Shown: positions 26,268-35,289 of the stretch, in pieces
How positions within the stretch are numbered: position 1 is the stretch's first letter
Layout: every line of letters starts with the position of its first letter
Assembly: GCF_026168515.1 (NCBI RefSeq)
Contig: NZ_CP093443.1
Location: forward strand, 1,488,001 to 1,552,000
DNA: 64,000 nucleotides
From: Brevibacterium spongiae
Lineage (GTDB): Bacteria > Actinomycetota > Actinomycetes > Actinomycetales > Brevibacteriaceae
Direction of reading: 5' to 3'
Made by a program: the position numbers and the translations under genes
The notes under the pieces: model-generated
Databases searched by the model: none
What the model saw: the letters and a program-made list of their open reading frames with translations, nothing else
What the model was told of the DNA's origin: nothing

Positions 26268-27365
26268 ATGAGCCTCATCCAACCTTTCGACTCCACCGCC
26301 GAACCCAAGCTCGACGACCTCGGCGGCAAAGGCGCCTCGCTGGTGACCATGACGCAGGCCGGAATGCCCGTGCCACCCGGATTCGTCGTCACCACGGAAT
26401 CCTTCGACGCCTTCCTCTCCGAATCCGGGATCGCTGACGAGATCGCCTCCGAACTGGCCCGACTCAACCCCGATGACGTCGCCGAGGTGGACGAGATCTC
26501 CGCTCGGATCCGCGGGCGTCTCACCGACGCCGCAGTTCCCGAAGCCGTCCGTACGGCGACGAAGGTCGCCTTCGACGACCTCGTCACCACCTGCGGTGGG
26601 GAAGTGCCCATGGCCGTACGGTCCTCGGCCACCGCAGAGGACCTTCCCGACGCGAGCTTCGCCGGCCAGCAGGACACCTACCTGTGGCTCAACGGCTACG
26701 CGGCAGTGACCGAACATATCCGCCGCTGCTGGGCCTCGCTCTACACGTCACGCGCCATCATCTATCGACTGAAGAACAACATCCCCGATGAGGGCCTGTC
26801 CATGGCCGTCGTCGTGCAGAAGATGGTGAACGCGAAGACCGCGGGCGTGGCGATCACCATGAACCCCGCCAACGGGGACCGGTCGAAGATCGCCATCGAC
26901 GCCTCCTGGGGAGTGGGGGAGACGGTCGTGTCCGGACTCGTCACTCCCGACAACATCCTCATGGACAAGATCACCCTCCAGGTCGTCAGCGAGCACATCG
27001 GAGAGAAGCACATCGAACTCGTGCCCGCCGACGGTGAACTGACCGAACGCGACGTCCCAGCCGACCGTGCAGAGATCCGGTGCCTGTCCGATGAGGAGAT
27101 GGCGGCCGTGGCAGGACTGGCCAAACGCGCAGAGAAGCACTACAAGTGCCCGCAGGACATCGAATGGGCACTCGACCGAGACCTGCCGGACGGAGAGAAC
27201 CTGCTCCTGCTGCAATCCCGACCGGAGACGGTGCATTCCTCTGCCGAGAAGAAGACCGAGAAGGACCCTGCCGCAGCGGCGAAGCCGGCAGCACCAGCGG
27301 CCGCATCCACCGGCGGCATCGACCTCGGATCCATCACCGCCTCCCTGATGAAGAAGAGCGGCTGA
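26268..27365 (+). CDS. creI: ATP-binding half of a PEP-synthase-like phenol phosphotransferase (CreI-like)
   Basis: A 365-residue protein equal to the N-terminal ATP-grasp half of PEP synthase/PPDK: GGKGASLVTMTQAGMPVPPG, VRSSATAEDLPDASFAGQQD, SWGVGETVVSGLVTPDN and the end LLLQSRPETV. The C-terminal 40 residues are an Ala/Pro/Lys-rich tail. GAAGGAGA precedes the ATG at 26268, which lies 11 bases after the P450 stop. Alone it lacks the phosphohistidine domain, which is in the next gene. Together the pair should phosphorylate a phenol with ATP (as CreHI, or phenylphosphate synthase in anaerobes). The CreI name follows from gene order. Confidence 0.82.
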   Translation: MSLIQPFDSTAEPKLDDLGGKGASLVTMTQAGMPVPPGFVVTTESFDAFLSESGIADEIASELARLNPDDVAEVDEISARIRGRLTDAAVPEAVRTATKVAFDDLVTTCGGEVPMAVRSSATAEDLPDASFAGQQDTYLWLNGYAAVTEHIRRCWASLYTSRAIIYRLKNNIPDEGLSMAVVVQKMVNAKTAGVAITMNPANGDRSKIAIDASWGVGETVVSGLVTPDNILMDKITLQVVSEHIGEKHIELVPADGELTERDVPADRAEIRCLSDEEMAAVAGLAKRAEKHYKCPQDIEWALDRDLPDGENLLLLQSRPETVHSSAEKKTEKDPAAAAKPAAPAAASTGGIDLGSITASLMKKSG

Positions 27366-27434
27366 GACCCGCCCTCCGCCTCACACCCGAACCACGCACG
27401 CAACGAACGCACCACCAACGCAATGGAGCCGACA

Positions 27435-29321
27435 ATGTCAATGAAGTCATTTCCTCGCCCCTCTGACCTCCCCGTTCCCGCAGGGGCCGAAGGTTGGGAG
27501 AAGATCTACCCCTACTACCTCGTCTTCCAGGACAGCCTCAAGGAGATCGAGGACGAGAAGTTCTGGTTCTGCGATTCGCAGCACTGGCCGACCGTGTTCA
27601 AACCCTTCGAAACCATCGGTGGGGAGTTCGCCGTCAAATGCCTGGGCCAGTACAACGCCCGCCACCTGATGATCCCCAACGCCAACGGCATCGACTTCCG
27701 GATCCACCACGGCTACCTCTACATGTCGCCGATCCCGGTCCCCGAAGACCAGATCGCAGCCCGACTGCCCGAATTCCAGGCCCGCATCGGCCACTACTTC
27801 GAGAACTGGGACTCCCTCCTCGACCAGTGGCGGACCAAGGTGAGGGGCACCATCGACGAGATGGAGACGCTGAACTTCGATCGGCTGCCCGACATGGTGC
27901 CCATGGACGACATCTTCTCCGGCAAGGCGATGGACGGATCCGAACGTCTCATGGAGAACTACGACAGGCTCATCCAGCTGGCCTACCAGAACTGGCAGTA
28001 CCACTTCGAGTTCCTCAACCTCGGATACATCGCCTACCTCGACTTCTTCAACTACTGCAAGGAGATCTTCCCCGATATTCCCGACCAGTCGATCGCGACG
28101 ATGGTCCAAGGCGTCGATATGGAGCTCTTCCGCCCCGACGACGAGCTCAAACAGCTGGCTGCCCTGGCCGTCGAGCTCGGCCTGCAGTCGGCCTTTGCCA
28201 ACACCGACGACGCCGAGGCGACCCTGGAGCAGATCGCGGCAGCCCCCGGCGGCGACCGTTGGCTCGCCCAGTGGGAGAAGGCCCAGGACCCGTGGTTCAA
28301 CTTCACCACCGGCAACGGCTTCTACGCCCACGACGAGTACTGGAAGGAGAACTTCTCCATTCCCCTCGGCTTCATCGCCGACTACATCCGCCGCCTCGAC
28401 GAGGGACAGACGATCACGCGTCCGACCGAGGAGCTCATCGCCGAGAAGGACCGCATCGTCGCCGAATACCGTGAACTCCTCGACGAGGAGCAGGGCGCGA
28501 TCTTCGAAGCCAAACGTCAGCTGGCAGCCACCGCCTACCCGTATGTGGAGAACCACAACTTCTACATCGAACACTGGACGATGGGCGTGTTCTGGCGCAA
28601 GGTCCGCGAACTCGCCGCCACCCTCGTCGACCACGGCGTCTTCGCCGAGGCGGGCGACCTCCTCTACCTCAACCGCAACGAGGTCCGCGATGTCCTCTTC
28701 GACCTCGTCACCTCCTGGGGAGTGGGTGCCCCGCAGGGGCCCATCGCCCCGGCCTACTGGCCGCCGATCATCGAAGAGCGCAAGCAGATCGTCGCAGCGC
28801 TCAAGACCGCACGCCCGCAGCCGGCACTGAACACTCCGCCCGAGGCGATCACCGAACCCTTCACCCGCATGCTGTGGGGAATCACCACCGAACAGGTCCA
28901 GTCCTGGCTCGAGGCCGATACCGACAACGTCACCGGACTGCGCGGAATGGCCGCCTCACCGGGCGTCGTCGAGGGCGTGGCCCGCGTCGTCATGGACGCC
29001 TCCCAGATCCACGAGATCGAACAGGACGAGATCCTCGTGGCCCCGGTCACCGCACCCAGCTGGGGGCCGATCTTCGGCAAACTCAAGGCCACCGTCACCG
29101 ACATCGGGGGCATGATGAGCCACGCCGCGATCGTCTGCCGCGAATACGCTCTGCCGGCCGTGACCGGCACCGGCAACGCCTCGACGACGATTCAGACGGG
29201 ACAGCGTCTGCGCGTCGACGGCACCCGCGGCACCGTGGAGATCCTCGACCTCGAGGACACCGTGCCCGAGGTGGCAGGGCCCGGAGCGCACAGCCACGAA
29301 CACGCCACGGCGGTGAGCTGA
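27435..29321 (+). CDS. creH: Phosphohistidine-domain half of the phenol phosphotransferase (CreH-like)
   Basis: A 628-residue protein with a long alpha-helical N-terminal region, probably the phenol-binding part, and a C-terminal PEP-utilising mobile domain. The phosphate-carrying histidine is His563 in GGMMSHAAIVCREYALPAV. It partners the preceding ATP-grasp protein. The ATG at 27435 is chosen over one four codons earlier because GGAGCC lies six bases upstream. In Corynebacterium, CreH with CreI converts p-cresol to 4-methylphenyl phosphate. Rifampicin phosphotransferase and PEP synthase are single-chain relatives; the split form and neighbours argue for the phenol enzyme. Confidence 0.82.
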   Translation: MSMKSFPRPSDLPVPAGAEGWEKIYPYYLVFQDSLKEIEDEKFWFCDSQHWPTVFKPFETIGGEFAVKCLGQYNARHLMIPNANGIDFRIHHGYLYMSPIPVPEDQIAARLPEFQARIGHYFENWDSLLDQWRTKVRGTIDEMETLNFDRLPDMVPMDDIFSGKAMDGSERLMENYDRLIQLAYQNWQYHFEFLNLGYIAYLDFFNYCKEIFPDIPDQSIATMVQGVDMELFRPDDELKQLAALAVELGLQSAFANTDDAEATLEQIAAAPGGDRWLAQWEKAQDPWFNFTTGNGFYAHDEYWKENFSIPLGFIADYIRRLDEGQTITRPTEELIAEKDRIVAEYRELLDEEQGAIFEAKRQLAATAYPYVENHNFYIEHWTMGVFWRKVRELAATLVDHGVFAEAGDLLYLNRNEVRDVLFDLVTSWGVGAPQGPIAPAYWPPIIEERKQIVAALKTARPQPALNTPPEAITEPFTRMLWGITTEQVQSWLEADTDNVTGLRGMAASPGVVEGVARVVMDASQIHEIEQDEILVAPVTAPSWGPIFGKLKATVTDIGGMMSHAAIVCREYALPAVTGTGNASTTIQTGQRLRVDGTRGTVEILDLEDTVPEVAGPGAHSHEHATAVS

Positions 29322-29324
29322 GCG

Positions 29325-30071
29325 ATGGCCGCAGCGCGCACCGTGCTCATCACCGGCGCCGCCGGAGGACTCGGGCGAGCCTTCGCCGAAGGCTTCGCCA
29401 CGGCCGGCGACCGAGTGATCGTCGCCGATATCAACCTCACCGGCGCGGAGGAAACGGCCACGGCTCTGCGGGCCACCTCGGCGGAGGCCCTGGCCTGCGA
29501 GGTCGACGTCACCGACCGCGCATCGACGCAGGCCCTCGCCGAGGCGGCCGCCGACTTCGGAGGAGGCAGCATCGACGTGGTCATCAACAACGCCGCGATC
29601 TATGCCGGCATCACCCGGTCACCGTTCGAGGACATCGGCGACGACGAATGGGACCTCGTCATGGGAGTCAACCTCAAGGGCCCCTGGCAGGTGACGCGCG
29701 CGGCCAGCCCCTACCTGCCGGCCGGAGGGAGAATCGTCAACCTCTCCTCGGCGACGGTGATGTCCGGATCGGCCCAGTGGGCCCACTACGTGGCCTCGAA
29801 GGGCGGAGTCATCGCCCTGACCCGAGTGCTCGCGAAGGAACTGGGAACCAGGGAGATCACGGTCAACGCGATCGCCCCGGGCTTCACCCTCACCGACGCC
29901 AGCTTTGGACTCATGGACGATGCCGCGACCTACGGCGTCGACCGCGGAGCCATCAAACGCGCCAGCCACCCCGATGACATCGTCGGCGCCACGATGTTCC
30001 TCGCCTCACCCGAGGCCGGATACATCACCGGTCAGACGCTCGTCGTCGACGGCGGCCGACAGTTCATCTGA
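29325..30071 (+). CDS. creG: Short-chain dehydrogenase (CreG-like alcohol dehydrogenase)
   Basis: A 248-residue classical SDR: TGAAGGLGRAF cofactor motif, NNAAIY, catalytic Ser in LSSATVMSGSAQ, YVASK, and the C-terminal GQTLVVDGGRQ. It starts three bases after the CreH-like stop. Within the cre pathway it is placed to oxidise the benzylic alcohol made by the P450 to the aldehyde, either as free 4-hydroxybenzyl alcohol or its phosphate. Role inferred from the cluster. Confidence 0.8.
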   Translation: MAAARTVLITGAAGGLGRAFAEGFATAGDRVIVADINLTGAEETATALRATSAEALACEVDVTDRASTQALAEAAADFGGGSIDVVINNAAIYAGITRSPFEDIGDDEWDLVMGVNLKGPWQVTRAASPYLPAGGRIVNLSSATVMSGSAQWAHYVASKGGVIALTRVLAKELGTREITVNAIAPGFTLTDASFGLMDDAATYGVDRGAIKRASHPDDIVGATMFLASPEAGYITGQTLVVDGGRQFI

Positions 30072-30150
30072 GCGCTCTTGACCTGAACCACGCCGCCACC
30101 CACCAACTCTTCAGACCGACCACCGACACCACTGTAGGAAAGGGAATGAC

Positions 30151-30471
30151 ATGCCGACCGTACATTTCACCGATTCCGAAGGCACCACCCGCGACATCGA
30201 CGCCAACGTCGGCGACTCCGTGATGGAGACCGCTGTGCGCAACGGCGTGCCCGGCATCGTCGCCGAATGCGGCGGATCCCTCTCATGCGCCACCTGCCAC
30301 GTCTTCGTCGACGAATCCGAACTCGACAATCTGCCCGAGATGTCGGAGATGGAAGACGAGATGCTGTGGGGCACGACCGAGGACCGCGAGGACAACTCCC
30401 GCCTGTCCTGCCAGCTCAAGGTCACCGAGGACACCGATCTGCACGTGACCACTCCCGAAACCCAGGTGTGA
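30151..30471 (+). CDS. creF: Adrenodoxin-type [2Fe-2S] ferredoxin (CreF-like)
   Basis: A 106-residue ferredoxin. Cluster ligands Cys40, Cys46, Cys49 and Cys87 show the CX5CX2CX(37)C spacing of adrenodoxin/putidaredoxin-type proteins that serve P450s. The ATG at 30151 follows an AGGAAAGG-type site. Flanked by a ferredoxin reductase gene one base downstream, it should carry electrons from that reductase to the P450 at the head of the cluster. Confidence 0.9.
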   Translation: MPTVHFTDSEGTTRDIDANVGDSVMETAVRNGVPGIVAECGGSLSCATCHVFVDESELDNLPEMSEMEDEMLWGTTEDREDNSRLSCQLKVTEDTDLHVTTPETQV

Positions 30472-30472
30472 C

Positions 30473-31789
30473 ATGACCACGACAGCACAGACCCTGCTTG
30501 CAGGCGCAGACGGCCCGACCACCCGCACCCAGACCGGGATGCTCATCATCGGCGCCTCCCAAGCCGGCGTGCAGCTGGCGATCTCGCTGCGGGGGACCGG
30601 ATTCACCGAATCGATCACCCTCCTCGGCGAGGAGGACCACCGGCCGTATCAGCGCCCGGCTCTGTCGAAGGAGTTCCTCCAAGGCACCGTCGACAAGGAG
30701 AACCTCATCTTCCGCAGTGCCGAGTACTGGGACGAGCACGACATCGAACTCGTGAAGAACACGCGCATCGCGACGATCGAGAAGAACGCGGACGGCTCCG
30801 GCGTTGCCTTTGCCACCGACGGCACCGAATACCCCTTCGCCCGGGTCGCCCTGGCTGTCGGGGCCCGGGCCCGACCTCTCGAAGTCCCCGGTGCCGATCT
30901 GGTCGGGGTGACGTATCTGCGCAGCGCCGACGATGCGCTCTCGCTCAAAGGCAGCCTCGATGACTTCACCGACGTCGTCGTCATCGGCGGCGGATTCATC
31001 GGCCTCGAAGTCGCCTGCTCGCTGCACGGGATGGGCAAGAACGCCACCGTGTTAGAACACGGGCCCCGCCTCATCGGCCGTGCAGTGGGGGAGGAGACTT
31101 CCGACTACTTCTACCAGGCCCATCGCAAGCGCGACCTCGACATCATCCTCAACTCCCGGGTCGAATCACTCATCGACGACGGGAATGGCTCCGTGGCCGG
31201 GGTGAAGCTCGCCGATGGCACCGAGGTGCCCGCCCAGCTCGTCATCGTCGGCATCGGCGTCATCCCGAATACGGGACTGGCCGAGCAGATGGGACTGGAG
31301 ATCGACAACGGCATCGTCGTCGACCGCTATGCGCTCGCCTCCGACGGCACGACCATTGTCGTCGGCGATGTCGCGAATATGCCCAACCCGCTGCCGGACG
31401 CCCCGGAGGGTGAGCGGATTCGCCTCGAGAGCGTGAACAATGCGATCGAGCATGCGAAGGTCGCCGCCTATTCGGTCTCCGGCCGGCGCGAGGAATACGC
31501 AGGCATTCCCTGGTTCTGGTCGAATCAGGCGGACATGAAGCTGCAGATCGCAGGATTGTCCATGGGGTTCGACTCCACCGTTGTGCGTCGCGATGACGAG
31601 AAGGGCAAGTTCAGCGTTCTGTACTACCGCGACGGGCAGATCATCGCCGCCGACTGTGTGAACGCACCCTTGGACTTCATGGCCGTCCGTTCCGCCCTGG
31701 CCAAGAACCAGCAGATCCCCGCCGATCAGGCCGGCGATATGAGCGTGATGCTCAAGTCCATCGCCGTCGACCGAGAGGACCCCCGATGA
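30473..31789 (+). CDS. creE: FAD-dependent ferredoxin reductase (CreE-like)
   Basis: A 438-residue putidaredoxin-reductase-type flavoprotein: FAD dinucleotide motif LIIGASQAGVQLAISLRG, NAD(P) motif VVVIGGGFIGLEVACSL, and the FAD-contact VVGDVANMPNP. It starts one base after the ferredoxin stop and ends overlapping the HD protein start (ATGA at 31786). Transfers electrons from NADH or NADPH to the neighbouring ferredoxin. A 20-residue N-terminal extension precedes the FAD motif. Confidence 0.9.
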   Translation: MTTTAQTLLAGADGPTTRTQTGMLIIGASQAGVQLAISLRGTGFTESITLLGEEDHRPYQRPALSKEFLQGTVDKENLIFRSAEYWDEHDIELVKNTRIATIEKNADGSGVAFATDGTEYPFARVALAVGARARPLEVPGADLVGVTYLRSADDALSLKGSLDDFTDVVVIGGGFIGLEVACSLHGMGKNATVLEHGPRLIGRAVGEETSDYFYQAHRKRDLDIILNSRVESLIDDGNGSVAGVKLADGTEVPAQLVIVGIGVIPNTGLAEQMGLEIDNGIVVDRYALASDGTTIVVGDVANMPNPLPDAPEGERIRLESVNNAIEHAKVAAYSVSGRREEYAGIPWFWSNQADMKLQIAGLSMGFDSTVVRRDDEKGKFSVLYYRDGQIIAADCVNAPLDFMAVRSALAKNQQIPADQAGDMSVMLKSIAVDREDPR

Positions 31790-32547
31790 ACACCCAGACC
31801 GACAGCAGCCGCCGCGAACAGGACTACCCGAACTGGGCCGCAGCGGAGACCGGCGAGTTCGAGACGGACCCGCGTGCCGTCCGCTTCGCCTCCAACTTCC
31901 CGATCCGGCCGATCCCGTCCGAAGGACAGGTCGACACGAAGCCGATCTGCTCGAGCCCGACAACCGGGTTCAACGCCCTGTGGAAGGCCATCGAACCCGA
32001 GACCCGCACCCGCGGCAACGATGTGCACCTGCCCATCTCCGCCGCCTACGCCGAGAGGCTCTGCGACGCCTACCCGGCAGTCGACCGTGAGCTCGTGCTC
32101 GTCACGATCATCCTCCACGACACCGGCTGGGCCCACGTCGACGAATCTCGGATCATCTCCGAGGGCTTCGGCGGTGATTGGCGAAAGGCGACGATCCGGT
32201 TCGAACATGAACGCGAAGGCTGCCGCGTCGCCGAACGGGTTCTGCCGGGCCTCGGCTATTCGCAGGAATTCATCGACCGGGTCTGCGAGATCATCGACGG
32301 CCACGACACGCGACCGGTCGCGTTCAGCCTCGAAGACGCCCTCGTCCGTGACGCCGATCGTCTGTGGCGGTTCGACCGGGCCGGCATCGCACTCTCCGCC
32401 TCATGGTTCGACATGGACATGGCCACATACACCGACCGGCTGCAGCGAGAGATCATTCCCGAACTCATCACCGCTGCCGCTGTGAGCATGGCCCGAGAAG
32501 ACCTGCGCCGTCAGCGGGATCTGCTGCGCACCGAGGTCATCCGATGA
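31786..32547 (+). CDS. creD: HD-domain phosphohydrolase (CreD-like)
   Basis: A 253-residue HD-superfamily metal phosphohydrolase. The metal site is visible as His in NDVHLPISAAYA, His111-Asp112 in IILHDTGWAH, a His in IIDGHDTRPV, and Asp in DALVRDADRLWRFD. Starts overlap on both sides (ATGA at 31786 and 32544), so it is translationally coupled. In the cre pathway this enzyme removes phosphate from the oxidised phenyl phosphate, releasing a 4-hydroxybenzyl or 4-hydroxybenzoate product. An HD protein in this position strongly supports the pathway assignment. Confidence 0.82.
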   Translation: MNTQTDSSRREQDYPNWAAAETGEFETDPRAVRFASNFPIRPIPSEGQVDTKPICSSPTTGFNALWKAIEPETRTRGNDVHLPISAAYAERLCDAYPAVDRELVLVTIILHDTGWAHVDESRIISEGFGGDWRKATIRFEHEREGCRVAERVLPGLGYSQEFIDRVCEIIDGHDTRPVAFSLEDALVRDADRLWRFDRAGIALSASWFDMDMATYTDRLQREIIPELITAAAVSMAREDLRRQRDLLRTEVIR

Positions 32548-34091
32548 GCACCATGAGCACCGAACCTTCGACCACGCCCACAGTCGAGACGTCGATGACG
32601 AGGCTGAATCGTGCCCAGCTGCATCGGGAGCTTCCCTACATTCACGTCGATGACCACTTCATCGACGGTGCCTGGACGCCGGCGGAAGATGCCACCCGCA
32701 ATCCCGTCACCGATCCGGCCACAGACGACGAATGGGGTTCGGTCCCAGCTGCCACCTCGGCGGAACTTGATCGTGCGGTGGCAGCCGCGCAGCGCTCCCT
32801 CGTCGAATGGTCGGCTCTGACTGCCGGGCAGCGCGCGCAGTATCTGCTGCGGATCGCCGATGAGATCGAGGCGCGTGCCGAGGACCTGGCACGGACGAAC
32901 ACTTTGGAGAACGGCACCCCGATCTCCGAGACCCGAGGAGCCGCGGCCAATGCGGCAGGGATCTTCCGACACTTCGCCACCCTGTCCGGGTGGATCGATG
33001 ACGAAGACATCCGTGACTTCCCGGCCGCCCCCGACTCCTATTCGGTGGTGCGCAAGGACCCGATCGGTGTGTGCGCCCTCATCGCGCCCTGGAATTTTCC
33101 GATCAACCTCGTCGTCGTCAAACTCGCTCCGGCGCTGCTTGCCGGATGCGCCGTCGTCATCAAACCCGCCTCGGTGACCCCGCTGTCGATCCGCTTCATC
33201 ATCGATGCGGTGGCCGCTGCGGGAGTGCCTGCCGGTGTGGTCAATCTGCTCACCGGTCCCGGACGTTTCGGCGACGCCCTCGTTCGGCACCCGGGAATCA
33301 GCAAGGTGGCATTCACCGGTTCGACCCCGGTGGGTCGCCGCATCGCCTCGGCCTGCGGTGAGCTGCTGCGACCGGTGACGTTGGAACTCGGCGGCAAATC
33401 CTCGGCGATCGTCCTGCCCGACGCCGATCTCGAGGCGATGAAGCGGGTGCTCGTGCGCTCATGCATGCGCAATACCGGACAGACCTGTTACATCTCCACG
33501 CGGATCATCGCCCCGACCTCCCGTTATGACGAGGTCGTCGACATGGTCGCGGCGACCATCGCCGGAGGGCCCCAGGGCGACCCATTGGATGCGGAGACCG
33601 TGTTCGGTCCCGTGGCCTCGCAGTCTCAGTACGAAACCGTCATGGAGTTCATCGATTCGGCACACGCCGAAGGTGCGAGCGCCGTGACCGGGGGAAGAGC
33701 CGCGTCGATCGACATCGACGGCCGCTCGGGCCGCTTCATCCAACCGAGCGTCTTCACCGAGGTGACCCCACAGATGCGCATCGCCAGGGAAGAGATCTTC
33801 GGACCTGTCATCTCCATCCTGCGCTATGACGATGCGCAGGGAAGCGACGAAGCGATCGAACTGGCGAACAACACCGAATTCGGTCTCGGCGGGATCGTCT
33901 TCGGCGCCGATGCCGAGGCGGCGCAGGCGGTGGCCGAACGGGTCGATTCCGGATCTGTGGGAGTGAACTTCTTCGGTTCGAATCATTCGGCTCCGTTCGG
34001 CGGACGCCACGATTCCGGACTCGGGGTCGAATACGGCGTCGAGGGGCTCAGCCAGTACATCACCTACCAATCGATTCACCGAAAGCGGTGA
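32544..34091 (+). CDS. creC: Aldehyde dehydrogenase (CreC-like)
   Basis: A 515-residue NAD(P)-dependent aldehyde dehydrogenase: IAPWNFPINLVVVKLAPALL, VAFTGSTPVGRRIA, catalytic Glu in LELGGKSSAIV, catalytic Cys315 in NTGQTCYIS, and GPVISIL. ATG 32544 overlaps the HD gene stop (ATGA). Expected to oxidise 4-hydroxybenzaldehyde, or its phosphate, to the acid, the last step before ring degradation. It closes the cluster; no terminator with a T-tract is seen after it. Confidence 0.87.
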   Translation: MSTMSTEPSTTPTVETSMTRLNRAQLHRELPYIHVDDHFIDGAWTPAEDATRNPVTDPATDDEWGSVPAATSAELDRAVAAAQRSLVEWSALTAGQRAQYLLRIADEIEARAEDLARTNTLENGTPISETRGAAANAAGIFRHFATLSGWIDDEDIRDFPAAPDSYSVVRKDPIGVCALIAPWNFPINLVVVKLAPALLAGCAVVIKPASVTPLSIRFIIDAVAAAGVPAGVVNLLTGPGRFGDALVRHPGISKVAFTGSTPVGRRIASACGELLRPVTLELGGKSSAIVLPDADLEAMKRVLVRSCMRNTGQTCYISTRIIAPTSRYDEVVDMVAATIAGGPQGDPLDAETVFGPVASQSQYETVMEFIDSAHAEGASAVTGGRAASIDIDGRSGRFIQPSVFTEVTPQMRIAREEIFGPVISILRYDDAQGSDEAIELANNTEFGLGGIVFGADAEAAQAVAERVDSGSVGVNFFGSNHSAPFGGRHDSGLGVEYGVEGLSQYITYQSIHRKR

Positions 34092-34205
34092 GTCCGGCAC
34101 GGCAGGTCAGGATCGGTGAGCCGGTCTCGGCGGGTCGCCGCCCCTCAACCGGCGGAGGTCGGAGGCGATGAGGAACTCACGACGTGCCGCCGATAGGCAG
34201 GTCGC

Positions 34206-34721
34206 ATGAGGTTCGTGTCTAATCCGCCCCTGTCGCCCTGACCGTCGGTGTGCTCGCAGCTGCGCTCTTCGGGCTCAGCGGGTGCAGCAGCGAGCAGGCA
34301 GAAGAACCGCAGTCAGAGTCCGCCCTGGCTTAAACTCTGCCGGTCGTGGCACAGGGGTTCGACTCGACCGAGGGTCTTTCCGCCCACCTGGCCGAGAGAT
34401 TGGACGGCGTCCAAGTTCGGTTGGAATCGGAGTCGACCCCCCGACTTCGACGAAGAACGCGACGCCGATCGCCTCTATGTCGACTTCGATTCCGGCGGGC
34501 AGGAGGCCGCAGACCTGGAAGCGACGGCGGAGATCGTCCAGACGGTGTCGCAGGTAGCCTTCGACGATGACATCCTCATGGTCACCGGAGACGTCTCCGC
34601 CGGCAAATGGTCGTACCTCTACGACAAGAGCACGGGCGAGGAACTCACCGCGAGCGGAACGATCACAGTCGCCGAGGTGTGGGATGCTGCCGAACAGGAC
34701 TTCGACACAATCCACCGGTGA
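34206..34721 (+). pseudogene. Degraded lipoprotein gene
   Basis: Fragments of one protein lie in different frames. From about 34223 a frame encodes VALTVGVLAAALFGLSGCSS, a lipoprotein signal peptide with lipobox LSGC, then a TAA stop at 34331. The same frame continues with a plausible mature domain to a run of six C (34437-34442), where reading moves to another frame for the last 90 residues (PDFDEERDADRLYVDFDSG... to 34721). A likely start ATG at 34206 is in yet another frame from the signal peptide. So at least two frameshifts and one nonsense change. A single sequencing error cannot explain all three. Function unknown. Confidence 0.65.
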
Positions 34722-34780
34722 GTCGGCGGCAGTCATACTGACCGCCTGCGTCAGCTGATACCAGTCAGGGTCTCGTGCGT

Positions 34781-35248
34781 CTACCTCTCGACAACGACAC
34801 CATCGGCATCGGCGAAGACCATTGCTCCGGGACGAATCGTCGCCCCACCGATCTCGACGGGCACATCGATTTCCCCGGCCCCGTCCTTCGCGCTCTTGCG
34901 CGGATTGCTGGCCAGCGCCTTTATCCCGAAATCCATGTCGGCCAGCGCCTCGCGGTCGCGGACGGCCCCGCTGATGACGACTCCGGACCAGCCGTTGCGG
35001 ACCCCCGCCTCGGCGATCATGTCGCCCATGAGCGCGGTGGCGATCGATCCGTCGCCGTCGATGACGAGGATCGCCCCGTCACCGGCTTGATTGAGGGTCT
35101 TCTTGACGAGGCCGTTGTCCTGGTAGCAGCGGATTGTCCGAGCTGGGCCGGAGAAGGAGGTTTTGGCTCCGAAATCACCGAAGTTCAGTGCGATCGAGTA
35201 CAGCTCATCGCCGCGCTCGTCCCAGAGGTCTGCCGTTGAAACTGTCAT
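34781..35248 (-). CDS. RraA-family protein (4-hydroxy-4-methyl-2-oxoglutarate aldolase-like)
   Basis: A 155-residue RraA-fold protein. It contains TADLWDERGDEL, GDMIAEAG and GVVISGAVRDREALADMDFG, with the Gly-x-x-x-Asp/Arg-Asp pattern shared by RraA and metal-dependent HMG/CHA aldolases. In actinobacteria such proteins are usually annotated as RraA (RNase E regulator) but the aldolase activity is biochemically better supported. Good site GGAAGG before the ATG; 41 bases downstream of the desulfhydrase gene on the same strand. Confidence 0.8.
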   Translation of the reverse strand: MTVSTADLWDERGDELYSIALNFGDFGAKTSFSGPARTIRCYQDNGLVKKTLNQAGDGAILVIDGDGSIATALMGDMIAEAGVRNGWSGVVISGAVRDREALADMDFGIKALASNPRKSAKDGAGEIDVPVEIGGATIRPGAMVFADADGVVVER

Positions 35249-35289
35249 GAGCTTGCCTTCCGTCGAATAGGTGAGAGAGTGCGATGTCC

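Noticed and set aside
26268..29321. Split phosphoenolpyruvate synthase or rifampicin phosphotransferase
   Set aside because: Separate chains with a P450, ferredoxin, reductase and HD phosphatase in cre order point to phenol phosphorylation.
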